The notes under the pieces are model-generated. The model made no database searches. It saw only the letters and a program-made list of their open reading frames with translations, and was not told the DNA's origin. From assembly GCA_030144725.1 (NCBI GenBank), contig JASKMD010000013.1, positions 6,969,710 through 7,033,709 of the forward strand: DNA of 64,000 nt, in the 5' to 3' direction. This document shows, piece by piece, positions 19,273-33,000 of the stretch (positions within the stretch are counted from its first letter, which is position 1; every line of letters starts with the position of its first letter). The stretch is from Haematococcus lacustris. Lineage: Eukaryota; Chlorophyta; Chlorophyceae; Chlamydomonadales; Haematococcaceae. Made by a program: the position numbers and the translations under genes.

Positions 19273-20086
19273 CCTGATGGAACTCGTGGCAGTGCACTTT
19301 AAGATGAAACGCATGGCGTCATCCACTACCCCCTCTGTGCATCTGGTGCATGTGCGATCAATCAAAGTTACCCCCTCAAACCGAGCCTTCTCCACCCCCA
19401 GACCGCTGTTGCCTAACCTGAACCTAGTCTAGCTCGTGCGAACTTCTGTAGAGAGCTGTTTTTTCAGCAGGTGTGGTGCCGTGTGATTGATGCCAATGCC
19501 GTCCCCATGCTTGAACCACGCAGCATACGAGCATCTCTCCCGATGCGCCGTCTCAGGCAGCTTGTGGTCTCCCTCAAACCCAACCCAACGCCTCCCCCAC
19601 CTCTCAAGCCACTTGACTTCCATAGCCTTGGTGCCTAGGACCATGTCCGGGCTCAAGGTGAACTCACCCCCCATCAGCTCTCTGGCGGCAAGCTGGAACT
19701 GAGCACTCTAGTTGGCCTGGCACCTCCCGCCTAACTCCACCTCTGCCATGATGACCCTCATTAGCAAGTCGCTGTGGGATAGTTTGGCAGAGTTCCAGAA
19801 CTTGCACGCAGCCTTAAGCCAGTAAAGCAGGAGGGGCAGCTGCCCCAACTCATGCAGCACCATTAGGCCTGACACTGAGCTACGTACCCTGGCAGCAAAC
19901 CTGAGACTGGGTTGCACTGGGTTGGAGAGCTGCATACCGTGCCCAAGGAAGGCAGTGCCCCATACCTGGCTGCCATACAGCCCCAAGGAGAGCACGAACG
20001 CTCTAATGAGGTGACACAGGGCATAAGGATCATGCAGGACCCCATACTCTCTAGCACAGTTGCACGCCTGGCGCATGGCGAGGAAC
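19273..20086 (-). mobile_element. LINE copy 3, right part of the disrupted LINE
   Basis: Continues the LINE interrupted at 8459. On the minus strand it encodes the region after RT (HLIRAFVLSLGLYGSQVWGTAFLGHG, ARVRSSVSGLMVLHELGQLP), then a frame break, then MGGEFTLSPDMVLGTKAMEVKWLERW. A deletion removes a few residues (NPVQ joins SLRFAA) relative to copy 4. Similarity to copy 4 stops near 20086. Confidence 0.85.
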
Positions 20087-21087
20087 ATGCTTCAGTCCAG
20101 CCAAAGCCTGCAGCAGCACCCAGGCTGGGTGAGCCGCACAGGGTTGCTGCGGGATCTTGGCACCCTGGCTACCCCTAGCTAGCCTGCCGGTGGCAGCTTA
20201 TCACAACATGCAGACAATAGCGGAGGAGGGCAGCACCAGCGCCAGCAACCTTGACACTAGCACATGGCACAAGTGGCCACCCTACATGCTAGTGTAGTCA
20301 CGACAGGCAGACAGCTCATCGCAACAGGCAGGCAGCAGCAGTGCTCCCAGTCACCCTGACCGCCAGCTGTTGCAGCACCTGACTCAGGCTGGTGGGTGAG
20401 ATCAGGTGAAAACATGAGCCAGGTCACAGTCAGGGTCCAGCTCAGGGCATAGCCAGAAGGGGTGGCAGCTTGTGGGCAAGCAGCAAGCAGACACCTCCTT
20501 GCCTACCTACCTCCCTGCCTCCCTACCCTACCCAGCCCACCCTACCAACCCTGAGCACACCATCAGCACCAATGAATTTTGTGACACCGCACAGCTTACC
20601 CACAGCCTAACCTGACCACCACCAATGTAAACACTTCCGCATGTGATACGAAGCGGTCATCGCATGCCGCACGGTGCTACGCCAATTGCACACGTCCCGG
20701 CACCGCGAAATCCATGACAAGGTTGTGTAAATGCCAAAATCAGAGTTCGGAAGGTCTGGCTTTAAGCTGTTGCTTATATGAGCAACTAGCCCCTGCTTGT
20801 AGCCCCTTCTTGCAGGGAAATACGCGCTGGCGATTTTCAGTGGCCCAAGATAGTTTGCAGAATGATGAGGTATGCATAACTGAGCATGGTGTCCAACCCC
20901 AGGCTGGCATGCCCCACGGTGTAAGATACTAACCATCGCCAGGCGCAGATGATGGCTGCCTGGCCTTAATGGCCTGCCTAGCCTGCAAGCATTGCTCTGA
21001 TTGTGACATGGGCATCGTTGAACCTGCGTTGAACCTACCCGGTGGCTTTTACTCGCGTCTATGTGGCTGCTTCAGTAGCAATAGGAA
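20087..21087. other. Intergenic upstream of the HEATR5-like gene
   Basis: No convincing reading frame or repeat. Likely holds the promoter and 5' UTR of the next gene; no TATA-type element stood out. Confidence 0.45.
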
Positions 21088-24000
21088 ATGTCCAGCGCAG
21101 TGTACTACGATGAAGAGGACTGCTTGCCACTGGAGGCCTTCACCAACGAGCTGGAGGTGCTTGTCAGCAGTGCAAAGCTTCATGCAGAGCGGTGCGTGTC
21201 CATCGGTGCAGCGTGCGACAAAAAGATTAGCAATGCAGCCTCACGAGTGGGCCTTCGCTTGCAGCCTGGACCAGGCACAGCTCTTTGAGCTGTTACCTAA
21301 GCTCGCAAGTGCGACCTGCACTACTGAGGACAGAGCAGTGGTCAAAGCGATGCAAGCGCGATGCGAGCCTGCTCTGACTGAGCTCATCAGTGGGGGTCTT
21401 GCCAGCACGGTGCTGCGCCTAGTCTGTGTATGCCTATCGCGCTTCTACCTCTTGGGCAATACCATGAGCATATATGCGCGAGTGAATAGCATACAGTCCA
21501 TACTGAATGGCAAAGACCCAGCCACCCACATCAAGCCCTTGTCAGAGGTGTGTCACGCGGATGCAAGGTAGTCTGTCAGGTGTACCAGGGCCAAGCCCCC
21601 CTGACACTAAGCAGTTGTGCTCCCTGTCACACCTGCTTGTGCAGGCAGTGCGTGCTAGCTTGTTGGAAGTGCTTGGCCACCTGGCCCTGCATCATGGGAG
21701 TTATCTTGCCTTTGCAGCAGTGGAGAGCATGGCGATCGCAATCAGTAGCAGGTAGGTGTCTGCAGCCTACAGCTGTTTGAGACCTCCAAGTCACAACCCT
21801 CTCTTGGTCTTGCACCATTGCAGCGGACGTTCAGGAGCTGCATTGGGAGTGCGGTTGGCAGGCGTGCGCTTAGCAAGTGCAACGGTGGAGGGGCTTTTCT
21901 GGCGTGACCGTGCCGCCATAGCAATACAGGCAGAGGCCTTCAACCTGCTGCATCGCTGCTGCAGGGTAGGTTCCAAGGAGCCATGTGACACATGTGTTGT
22001 GATGTGCCGTGATGTGTATTGTAGTGTCACAGCGGGCAGTGTGAGGTCACAGCGAGCCGTGGTGTATTGCTATGTGATGTGATGTCACAGCAGGCTGCAT
22101 GATGCTCACACACAAGGTGGTTGAGCATGCCTACAGTCATGGCCACCTTGTGCCCAAAATGGTGTGTGTTTTGCCCTTTCCAATGATCAAAAGGATTCGT
22201 CGCCAGAGATGCGCACAGCAGCTGCTGGCCTCATGAGCTCCCTAGCTCGTGCTGGTGGAGGGGCACTGTGGCGTGACGGGGGCTACTTTTGGGAGGAGTG
22301 CGTCAGGATGGCTACAACTGCCTTGGAGGACTCTGCTCAGGTGCCTGCTGCAGTGGCTGAGCAGGACAGAGCATGAGGCTATGCAACACAGTCAACACAG
22401 GCTGCAGCCTCCTTGTCCCTCACTAGGGCCTCCATTTGAGCCGGATCAGTAGTACCCACTAGCAGCCACTAGCAGCCACTATCTGGATCCGACTCAAACA
22501 GTATTATTGGGCTGTGTGGAGTAAACCCAGTGCACATGGCACATGAGCCCGCCTACCACCTACACTATTGCCTGACCCGAGGGCTATGATGTAGAGTTGG
22601 CATGACCTGCATGCACTCAGTATAAGCTGGTGACAGCTCAAGTGGGGGGGGGCACACACTACTGTGCCTCAGCAGGCTGCTGCTGCTGCTGCTGGGCCTT
22701 TGGTGGCTTGTCTAGCAGCCGCTTGTAGCCCAGGCCAGGGTACTCCTTATTATTAACACCCCCAACACAGGCTGCAGCCCATCACAGCTGGTATTGCAAA
22801 AGAGAGGAAAAGGCTGTCTGCAGCGAGCGAACGCCACACACACAGCCACAACACAGCCGCAGCTTCGGGTTAGGGGTTAGGGTTACTGTGTGTGGGTTAG
22901 GGTTAGGGTTAGGGTGTAGGTTACCCTAACCCTAACCCACACACAGCCACAACACAGTCGCAGCTTCCACAGTCACTTCTCCACATCACTCTCGCACCCC
23001 CACGCTGTAGGCATTGGAGCCTAGGAGCATGTGTTACTCAGTTACAGCAATTGCTTCAGCAGCCAGCCACACTGCTGGTAGTAGGCACAGCGTAGGCGGA
23101 TGAGACAGACAGTGTGATCCCCGACCACTGGGCCTGCTGCAGGTAGTGCGCGAGGGCTTTGCCCAGGCCCTAAGCTACCTGGCAGTAGCTGTGCAGCACG
23201 AGGCACTGGAGGCAGCAATCAAGGTTGAGACGCGCCCAATCAAGAAAGTTGCGCTGGAGCGACTGCAAGCTGGTCAGGGAGCAGCCGCACTGCAGGCAGC
23301 ACTCGGCAAGGTAGGCTGCCTAGGATCGCACGGACCACTCTGCCAGGCTACGTCGTTCAGGAATGCAGTTCAGCTCCACGCGTTTACGTTTGCAGCTGAT
23401 CAGGAAGAGTGGAGATACTGCCCATCCCCGCAACCTCATGATGTGTGCATGCTGCTCTCCCCCTGTGTGCTGCCTTTGCAGCCTCTGGCAGAGGCGGCCG
23501 TTCACAGCCAAGGCAGTGTGTGTGCAGCCTTGGCTGTGTCCTGGACCTCCTATGTTGCCTACATAGCCAGCTCATCAGCCAAGCAACCCGGCTCAGCAGC
23601 GCTGGTGGACGCAGCCATGCAGGTGATTGTGGCAGGGTCTCAGGGTGGTTGCAAGGGCAGCGAGCGAGGGGCAGCAGGAAGGTGAAGACAGTTGCATGGT
23701 AAATGCTAATGTGGACAGCCAGCTCACTTCTGACATGTCCCAGCAACGAGCCTGGCTGTCAACGAGCCTGGCTTAGATCAAGTGCAGGCCAGGAACTGTG
23801 AGGCCTCAGTAACAGATGTCGTGGCAGCAGACTCAGTCCCACCAGCATGGTCTCTTGTGGCATGCAGGTGATGCTAATGTGCGACATGGCAGCGGCTGTG
23901 CTGTCGGATGCCAGAGCCAAGGGCTTGGTGACGGACTCGTCCCTGGGTGCGGCCCTTGCTAGTGGGGAGGTACCATATGCCCAGGTGTGGCTCGTGGCTT

Positions 24001-27000
24001 CAACACCTCCTAGCCGCCCCTCACAACCCTAAAGCTCATCATCAGCAGCATCATCATCATCAGCAGCAGCAGCAGCTGCATTACATGGCGCTCGACAACA
24101 TGTGCTAGAACCCCCTATAGCTGTGCTTAGCTCTCTTACCCCACAACACTTCACAGCCTAGAATGAGGTACGTTCACACATAAAGGGACGCCTGTACGTG
24201 AGCATGAACAATGACTGCTCAGCTATGCCACTGGGTTGCTGAATGTCACGAGGTGATGGTGTACAGTTATGATTCATTCAGACTGCTTTGCCATGGACAG
24301 GCGCTATCACCAGCAGTGCAGGCTACTTGCCTGTGGCTGTGCTTTGAGTGGTTATGCTGCAACACTCTCAGCCTCAAAGAGACACTCAAAGTTACACACA
24401 CCATTTCAATTGACTGCATATCCTGATGCTGTTACCTACCTACACCGTTATTGTGTGTGCTGTCCGTGCGCTGCTGCTTCAGGCCAGTGCCCTGCACATC
24501 CTATCCACCAGCATCCTGCCAGCGCTGTCTGACCAAAACCGCAGAGCGCTGCTGTCAAAGCTGGCTGCATTGCTCGCTAAACCGGGGTGTGCAACTCCCA
24601 CCGCAGTCGTGGCAATTGAAGGTGCGTGTATTAGAAGCATCGACGCCTTGCAGCAGCATTATAGCAGGGCTACGGGGATCAAAACAACAGAGTAGCAATG
24701 CACACTGCAACAAGGGGGCTGCTTGGCTTGGTTTCATGATGCTGACAGGGTGTTGCAGCTGCTGCTTTGTGCTTGGTGAATAGGCATGGTGGTTTTGCAC
24801 CATTAGAACTGTCTGCTTGGTGTGGGTGCTTGCTCATGCAGTACGCCCGATTAGTGGGCGTGATGCTTTGGTGCTGAGCTGAGGACAGTGGTGAGCTGGA
24901 TCATACATACCCAGACAGTGTGCCCTGCACTTGCTGTTGGTTGCAGGCCTGAGCCTGTTGATGGGTGTGCTGGGGGAGCTAGGTGACGATGACGCCGGGG
25001 AGCTGGTGGAGCGCATGCTGATAGCCCAGGTGTGACCTGCACTGTGCCACACATGCGCATGCGCCCCACATCCCCCATGCACATACCCTCTGCTGCTGTC
25101 AGCTCAAGGTGCAGCCTTTGCCATGCACCCTAGCCTATGTGCTTGAGAACACCCGGCATATGTTGCCTGAGTCACAGCCAGGGATCATGAGGTATAGTTG
25201 TGGTACAGGTGTAACACCTGTACTCGTGCCCCATGTGTGACTGTGCCTGGGCCCTGTCTCCTCATGTCCCTCCCCCTGCAAAGGTGTTTGGGTGATGGGC
25301 TGAGACGCTCACTGGCGTGAACACCCGGGCACCCATGTCTGCCGCCTTGCTGCCCTGAGTCTGCTGTGATGGCCACCCTTCCCTCCTCTGCAGACTAGTT
25401 CACACAGTGGTCCTGTGCGCTACCAAGCCGCCCGAGGCCTGGCTGCCATGGTGTCAGCACAGCCCGCCAGAGCAGCCAGGGTCATCAGCAGGCAGCTAGA
25501 CTGCCTTCAGGCAGCTGCCAACCTGCTGTGTGGCCAGCATGTCAGCACTGGGCCCCTGGGCATGGACACCTCAGCACTGGGGGAGCTGATTGGCAAGGCA
25601 CAGCCGGGCCTGATTGCGGCAGCGCATGGTGCTGCCCTGGCTGCTGCAGCGGGGCTGTGGGTGAGTGGTCCTGCGGCTCCTGGTCCTGCTGCTGTTGCTG
25701 AAGGTCAGGGAAGATGCACAGGCACTGGAAAGGCATAGGCATTGGCACAGCAGCCACTTGTCAGCCTAGCAATGTATAAGCTTGCTCACAGCAGTCACAG
25801 CAGAGCTGGCTAGGTGGGTGGGGGGACGATGAGTGGGAGAAGGCAATGGCCACACCCTGATGTGCAAGTCACTGCCTGTTGTCGGAGCACTTGGTGACAC
25901 TGGCCTGACCTCCAGCTCGTGACTGCCCCTGGCCAGGTGGCGCCCCAGCTGCCTCTGTCCATCCCCAGGGCCCTGCCCTGCCGGGCTGCAGCCTTGGCTA
26001 GGCACCTCGTCACAGAGCCGCATGCTACTGGGAACACTCCCAGGTGCGCATAACCCTGCACGTTGCCATCCAGTCCTGCCCCTCATCCGTGTCTTTACTG
26101 TGGCTATCTCTTCCCACTGAGCAGTGTGTCGGTCTGTTTCTCAGCTGTCTGCTGCCTGCTTGCCTTGCCTTGCCTGTCCAGGGCACTGCTGAAGGAGTCT
26201 GGCTACATCCTGCTGAATGTCCTGTTGGAGTGCTGGACACCCACCCTGCTCAGCGTCCTGGCTGGGCCTACTCTCCACGCCACCACACAGCCCTGCCCCA
26301 CCCCTGGCCCAGCCTCAGACGACACCAGCAGCCAGCCTGTGTCTCCGTTTGCTGCAGCTGTGTCCTCCTTCTGCTCCCTGTCATCAGCATCATCATCGCC
26401 CGTGTCAGCTGCTGGCAAGCGTGCGGCTGCAGCCCTAGGCGCTACCTTTGCACCTCACCGGGACCCAGCCAATGGCGTGGCTGCTGGAGGGCTGCAGGGT
26501 TGTGATGTGGTGCTGGGCCTCCTGGGCCTGGCACTGGGGCCACAAGCCCATCAGGACCTGTCTGACCAGTAGTGAGTGCAGCAGGCTGTGTGGTGCACAC
26601 CAAATTGCAAGGCATATGCATTGAGTATACCCCAAGCACAAGCTGATGCAGGGGTTATGGCCATGGGGGTCAGTGGAGGGTCCTGCTGGACAGTCATGAG
26701 GTAGTTGTGGGCTGAAGTGCACCAGTACACAGTCATGGGCAGTTGCACTAGTGCTATAACAACTCCCACAGTGTGGCCTTGCGGGTCAGCAGCCAGTGCC
26801 AGTGCCCTGAGGTGCCTGCCTGTGCTGCAGCTATCTGCACCCTGGTGGTGACGCGGACCTGGCCATGCAGCTGTGGTGGCGAGCGGTGGCCCTGCAGGCT
26901 CTGAACACGTACCTGGCCAGGGTCATAGCCCCTGGCCTGGCCAGCAATGCAGCGGCTCAGGTCAGGCGCGGCGGTGCCAACCCACGCTTGTTGCATGCAC

Positions 27001-30000
27001 TGCTGCGTGTGACACCCCCTTATTTTGCGCATGCTATGCATCTGGACTAAACAGGGAAGGGCATTAGCAAGTGCTGTGCACCTAGACTTGGCAGGGGAGG
27101 GCCTAGGCACAACAAGTGCATAGGCACACATCCTGTGCTCCTCAACTGCCATCATAGACTGCTTGCCCAGTTTCATAGCTGAGGGAGGTGGTGGCTCCTT
27201 GTTGTGCAGCTGGACACGCTTGCCACCTGGCTGGTTCCAGTGCTGGAGCTCATGGACTCCCAGGACTGCCTGAAGGAGCCAGCCAGGGCCAAGGGGGGGC
27301 CTCAAGGTGCGCTGTTGGTCCCCTGCCCCTGAGCCTGGGTCAGTGTGACAGCACTAAGACTGGATCCTTGCTGTGAGTTAGCGGTTCGCTGCCATTGACA
27401 CTAGGCCTAAGAGCAGGCCCTCAGTGATCACTGGTGGACCCCAGCATCTCCCTCATTGGCCCAGCTGGCAACAAGTACCAGTTGGGGTTTCTACGGCTCA
27501 TTTCCACGGCCAGACAACAGCAGCCCACATCTGCAGTCCACAACCTGACACAGGCCTGCAACATAATGGAAGCACCTGGCTGCTGCCTGCTGTGTCCCTG
27601 CACTTGCCCTCCCTGGTTAAACCGGCTATTGCTCCATGGAAGATATTGAGCCTGCTTCAGATCCCTTCATAGCTCCTATCTCCTGCTGGCCATCCCCAGC
27701 ACCCCTGACCTGTCCCTTGCTCTCACCTCGTCCCCTACCTTACCTCGCCTGACCTCTTCATGGCCCCTTCTTACTGCATTTGTGCCGCAGGCTTGCTGGC
27801 AGCATGCGCTGCCACCTTCCAACTGCGCCTGCTGCAGTGCCTCCACGCCCTGCCCGCCACCAGCCTCCATCCAGGCAGCCAGTCGCAGCTCATCCGCCTC
27901 TGCATGCGCCCCATACAGGCAGTGGCCCAGGCAGCCAGGCCAGTGCCGGGGGGCCAGGCCACTCCACCCGTGCAGCCTGATGCAGCGTTCATCCAGACAT
28001 GTGAGTTCATCTGGCTGTGAGCTGCTATGTGCTGACATGTGACTGGTGACATTTGACATTGGGTGTTTGCTTGACATTGTGAAGCACTGCACAACATGCT
28101 TCTCCAGCCCTTGCTCCGTCAAATGCCTGATGTGTTTGCCCTGCACAGCCATGTTACTGCCATGATGTGGATGTTGATGGCGGTGGTACCTGGTGCTGTG
28201 CCTGCAGCCACCTTCACTGTGCTGCCCCGAGCCATCCTCCAGCTGTGTCTGGCTAAGGAGGATGGTGTGCTGGGGCCCTGGCCGCCAGGCAGAGACGTGG
28301 CAGAGGAGGAGCTGCGCGTGTATGCAGGTCAGGGCAGCAGGATGTCAGGCATGCAGGAGCAAGGGAGGGCAGCAGCAGCAGCTGAGGGTGTGGGGTGATG
28401 CAGGGCTCAGCAGCAACATCGCAGTTACGTCAGGTAGCCCCACTGATCACTATTCTTTTCATCTTATTTTGTCCTCTATAGGCCCAGCCTCACTCCTGCA
28501 GCTGGAGTCACGCTAGACCTGCATTGTCGTCACATTAGAGCTGCAGGTAGATCACATTGGACCTGCCTTGAACGGCCTCCTGTCACACCTGTCCTGCCTC
28601 ACCCACCTGGCAGGTGAGCGAGGCGCGCCTCATGTGCAGCTTGGGGAGCCGTCCCTGCTGCAGTGTGCTCTGGGCCACCTAGACCCCTGCCACACCGGGG
28701 TGGTGCCCAGGGCCTACCAGCAGGCTGCTGGCCAGACCCAGCCCTCCAGTCACTCTCAAACAGCAGACCAGTCAGGCGCTCTGCCACACGGCAGCTGGAC
28801 TCCTATGTACCCTCAGCCTCTGGGGCTGGTGAGTGGTGGATGCACGCTGGTGCCAGAGAGGCATGTTGGTGCTAGTGCCCATCACTTTTACTTCTCGTTT
28901 CACCCTGACGCATGATTGATAGCTCAAAGTGACATTTGTTACTGCACGGTAGTGCAGCTCACAAAGCGACGATTGCATAGCGCAAAATGACCTCTGAAAC
29001 ATAGCATTTCATAGCGAACGCTATGTGTAGCGCAGGGAAACAACCCTGGTGCCCATCCCCAGCAACAGCTACACCAGCTGTACATCACTGACCTACCCAG
29101 CCAGCTCGCCAAGTACACATTGATGTCTGGTGCTGTGCTGTAAATGTCTGATTCCAGGGAGTGTCGGTGCTTGCCATGCAAGCCATATGCCTGGGCAAGG
29201 TTTTGGCGCAGATGTCCCCCCCTGTGCAGATTCAGCTCCTGGATGTAAGTCTGTGTCTATGCCCTTCATCCAGCACCCCCTCCCTTCAGCACCCCCTCCC
29301 TTCCTCTCTCCTTGCCTGTCTGTCTTTCCTCTCTCTGTGACAATTCCCCACTGCCTTGCATTGTCATCCTCCCAACCCTCACCTGCGTGGTTGTTGACTT
29401 CCTTGTACAAGGTGGACGACCTCATTCATGCCACTACCACCCACCCTGCACTTCACCTTGCCTCATGTGTGTCATGCTCCATGATGACACACATATTTCT
29501 CAGGACTAGACTTCCTAGACCATGTCCTGCTCTGCACCCACAGGAGCTGCTGGATGCAGCCCTGGCCGTGAGGAGCAGCCGCAAGGTGGCCACCAGCACC
29601 CGCACCACAGCCTCCGACCGTGCATCCTCCACACGCCGCCACGGCTCCGCTGCCCTCGTGGCATTGGCTGCATTGGCTGCCTGCCTGCCCTGGCACCGCT
29701 CCACCCTTCCCACCAGCACTACCAGCAGCAGTGGCCCTGCCGCTGCCGCCCCCTTGCACATCACCTCCCTCCTGGCCAGTGTGCGCACAACAGACACAAG
29801 CCAGGCTGACAAGCTAGCTGACAAGGTGTTGCACCTGGCCAATGCCCTGCTGGACGAAGATGGAGCGGCACAGCTGGGCATTGCCAGGGCAGGCGCGCAG
29901 CTGCTGGCTGCCAGTGCCTGTATAGGCAGTGACGCGTGGGCGGTGCAGCTGGTGGCGGTGATCAGTGAGGAGCTGGTGCGCTGCACCAGTGAGGGCAGGT

Positions 30001-33000
30001 ATACACACCGCAGAGCAGCGCTGGCACTGGCGCTGGGGTGCATCCATCGAGCCAAGGGGGGGCTGGCCCTACAGGTGAGGCCACCAGGCAGCGCTTCATG
30101 CACAGGCAGCACTTCATGAAAACACACAGCACCGGAGGACAAAACATGCCATGCCACCTGCATCGTGCCTGTGGTGGGAATGGTAGCCAGTAGTAGACAG
30201 CAAGCAGCTGCTCCACCACTCGCATTGCCTGATCTATATCCTTAAGGACACTCAACCCATGGTCCAGCACCCTGAGGCATTGCTTGCACCACCTGCAGGC
30301 ACACGTGCCCGTCTCTGTTGGTGCACTCATGGCCGTGGCCCGCCGTCCTGCCGGCTGCACCGCGGTCTGGGCCCTCCATGCCCTCAGCCTGTGCGCCCAG
30401 GCCAGCGGCCCCGCCTTCACCTCCCACATCCACGGCAGCCTGCGCCTGGCCCGCGACCTGCTGCTGACCTGCCAGCTAGCTGACGAGCAGCTGCGCCCCG
30501 CCGCCGCCCGGCTAGCAAATGCAGTGGTGGGCGTGATGGGCCCAGAACTCAGCCTGGGCAGTGCAACCTACCTGCTGGCCAAGTGCCTGACCCGTGACCT
30601 CTGCACCTCGGGAGCCCTGGTCGTGCACGACCCAGCCCTGCTGGCAGCTGTGATCTCTGCTCAGGCAGGGGGCCAAGTGGAGGAGGTGGAAACAGGGAAG
30701 GCCGGCCAGGAGGTGGCTGTGCGGGCCCCCTGGCCCATTGCTGCCAGCACGCTGGAGTGTGAGCTGCAGGCAGTGCTGTTCACTCAACAGCTGGTGCTGT
30801 GCTGCGGGCAGGCGGTGCAAATCAGCAAGCACTTGGCAGTGCTGCAGGTGAGGCAAGGGTGTGGGGGTGAGGTCTCCTGCCTGTGGTGTTCCTTCTTGTG
30901 TCTGGACTATGTACTGCAACCCTGGTCTCACAGCCGGCCCGGCCTGTAGCTCCTCTACCTCGTCTGGCTCGTGATGGTGATGATGGTGTTCCACTGTTGC
31001 GATTGTCAACCTAGTATGGCTGCTCCAACATGACAACTCGCCCGTCAGCAACTCCTGTCTGGCTGGGATGCTGCAGGTGCCCTGATGCTGTGCTGCTGAT
31101 AACGCGTCTCCTCGTCTCAGCTTCACAGCGTTTGACACATGCGCCTGGCTCGCTGCAGGCCACCTTGCTGTCTGAGCACCACGCACTACACAAGGCTGCG
31201 GTGGGCACCCTACGGCTGCTGGCTGGCAAAGACGCCCAGGCCGTGCTGTCAGGGCGCATTGAGGTGGCGGTGATCACGGCCTTGGACAGCGAGACAGATG
31301 CCGTCCTGGCTGGTGCGCCCCATCACCAGCATGTTGCTTCTGACATCCCCATTGTAATGCCTAGTGACAGTGAGGTAGAAGAGTATAAGATGTGCATACA
31401 CCTTGCCATCATAAGCAACACAACAGCTATTACTACTAAAAGGTATCATGATCAGCTTGACGACTTCCCTGTGTATGCCCGGCCACCTGTGTCTGCAGCC
31501 CATCTAAGGGACATCTTGGAGGTGCTGCTGGATGCCGGCGCCTGCTCCTCACCCGACTACTGGTTGGATTGCCTGACCCAAGCAGCCTTCAGCCCCTCTC
31601 CCACCAGCTCCGGCGCAGCCGCCAGTGGAGGAGCTGCTGGCGCTGACAAGGCCACTGCCGCCAGAGCTGGGTTTGATGACGATGAGCCGGAGCCGGAGGT
31701 TCGCCCTGTGAACAGCCAGGGCCACAGCCAGCACTCCACTGTAGGGTCCCAGGCTGTCCTTGCCCCCATGCCCTCCCCTGGCTCCTCAAAGCCTCGCACA
31801 CCTACCACTGCCCGGGTGGGGCCTGGCAGCCAAGGGCCCGGGGCAGGGCCCTTCTCCCTGACTGCTGCGGCAGCCGCTGTGGCAGCGAGTGCCGCTGGCC
31901 TACAGGGCCTGGCTGCTGCTGGTGCTCTGAGGATCCACACCCGCATGGTGGCTGCCCAGCTGCTGGTGCGGCTGGCCCAGCTGCTGGCCCGCCCTCCAGG
32001 TGCTGCGCAAGTGCAGCTGCAGTGCAGCCTGAGCTCTCATTCCCTGGGGATGTTGGGGTCCCAGGCAGGCCAGGGGATGGCCCAGGGTGAGCAGGCGACA
32101 CCAGGTGGCAGCACTAAGCTGGCATCACTGGGCAGCAGTGCTGAGCTGGGGCGCCTGCAAACCGGGGAGGAGGGGCCTGCTGGCAGCACACTTCATCAGC
32201 TACAGGTGGGGCTGCTGCTGGTGTAGGTCTGGGGTAGCTGCAGCTGAGGCAGGAGTTGCAGCAGCACTAGTCAAGTATACAGTACACACATGTGCACTAC
32301 TAGCTGAGAGTATGGCGCTCTTTGTCATTGCCTGTCAGACATTCCCATCAAGCCATGAAGATTGGCCATTGGGGTTGTCTATCTGTCCTCCACCTGTTTC
32401 TGCATTTAGAGCAATGCTGGTTCAACTCCTTGCCACTGCTCCTACGCATTGAGGCTTGTTGGCACTCATTGAGGCTTGTGGTGGTTGGTGTGCAGCGGTT
32501 GGTGGAGATTGGCTACAAGCTGGCCACTGGCCCCCTGGAGGCTCTGCGGCCAGCTGGGGTGCAGCTCCTGGACCAGCTGGTGCAGGGCTTCAGCCAGGTG
32601 GAGGACCCACTTATGCCAGGTGAGCCACGGTTGTGCAGGCAAGCATACCCCACCAGCTGGCCACTTAGCAGCTGCTGGGTAAAGGATCTGTGTCCATGCA
32701 CCGACGCAAGACACCTATAGAAAATGAAATATAGCTGAGCAAGGCATAAGCATGAGTGACATGAACAATACGATATGCAGCACACAACACAACGTGCTGT
32801 TAAGCCTTCTTAGAAACTCGTGAACCTCCTACCCTTCCACTGCTGCCCTCTTCCACCCTGCACATGGCCTGCAAGTGCTGATCAAACCTGAGTGTACCTG
32901 CTGACATGCATTTTTGTCTGTTTCATGCTTGCTCACGACCTGTGTGAAGTGCTCTCCCTCCCTTCTTGCCGCTCATGTCTGTTGTCTGCCCATCCTGCAG

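Larger units (their letters stand above)
21088..25663 (+). other. HEATR5-like gene, N-terminal exon block
   Basis: Supported exons: 21088-~21190, ~21226-21547, 21645-21751, 21824-21967, ~22190-22370, 23143-23310, 23481-23622, 23868-23982, ~24440-24620, ~24946-25030 and 25395-25662. Each is a run of amphipathic helices (for example VRASLLEVLGHLALHHGSY and RYQAARGLAAMVSAQPARAA) bounded by AG/GT. The 22370-23143 intron carries a Fanzor-like tail insertion and telomere-like repeats. Confidence 0.65.

Noticed and set aside
29453..30429. Minus-strand ORFs of 155-236 residues opposite the HEATR5-like exons
   Set aside because: They mirror GC-rich coding exons; the plus strand has family homology and splice sites, the minus strand has neither.
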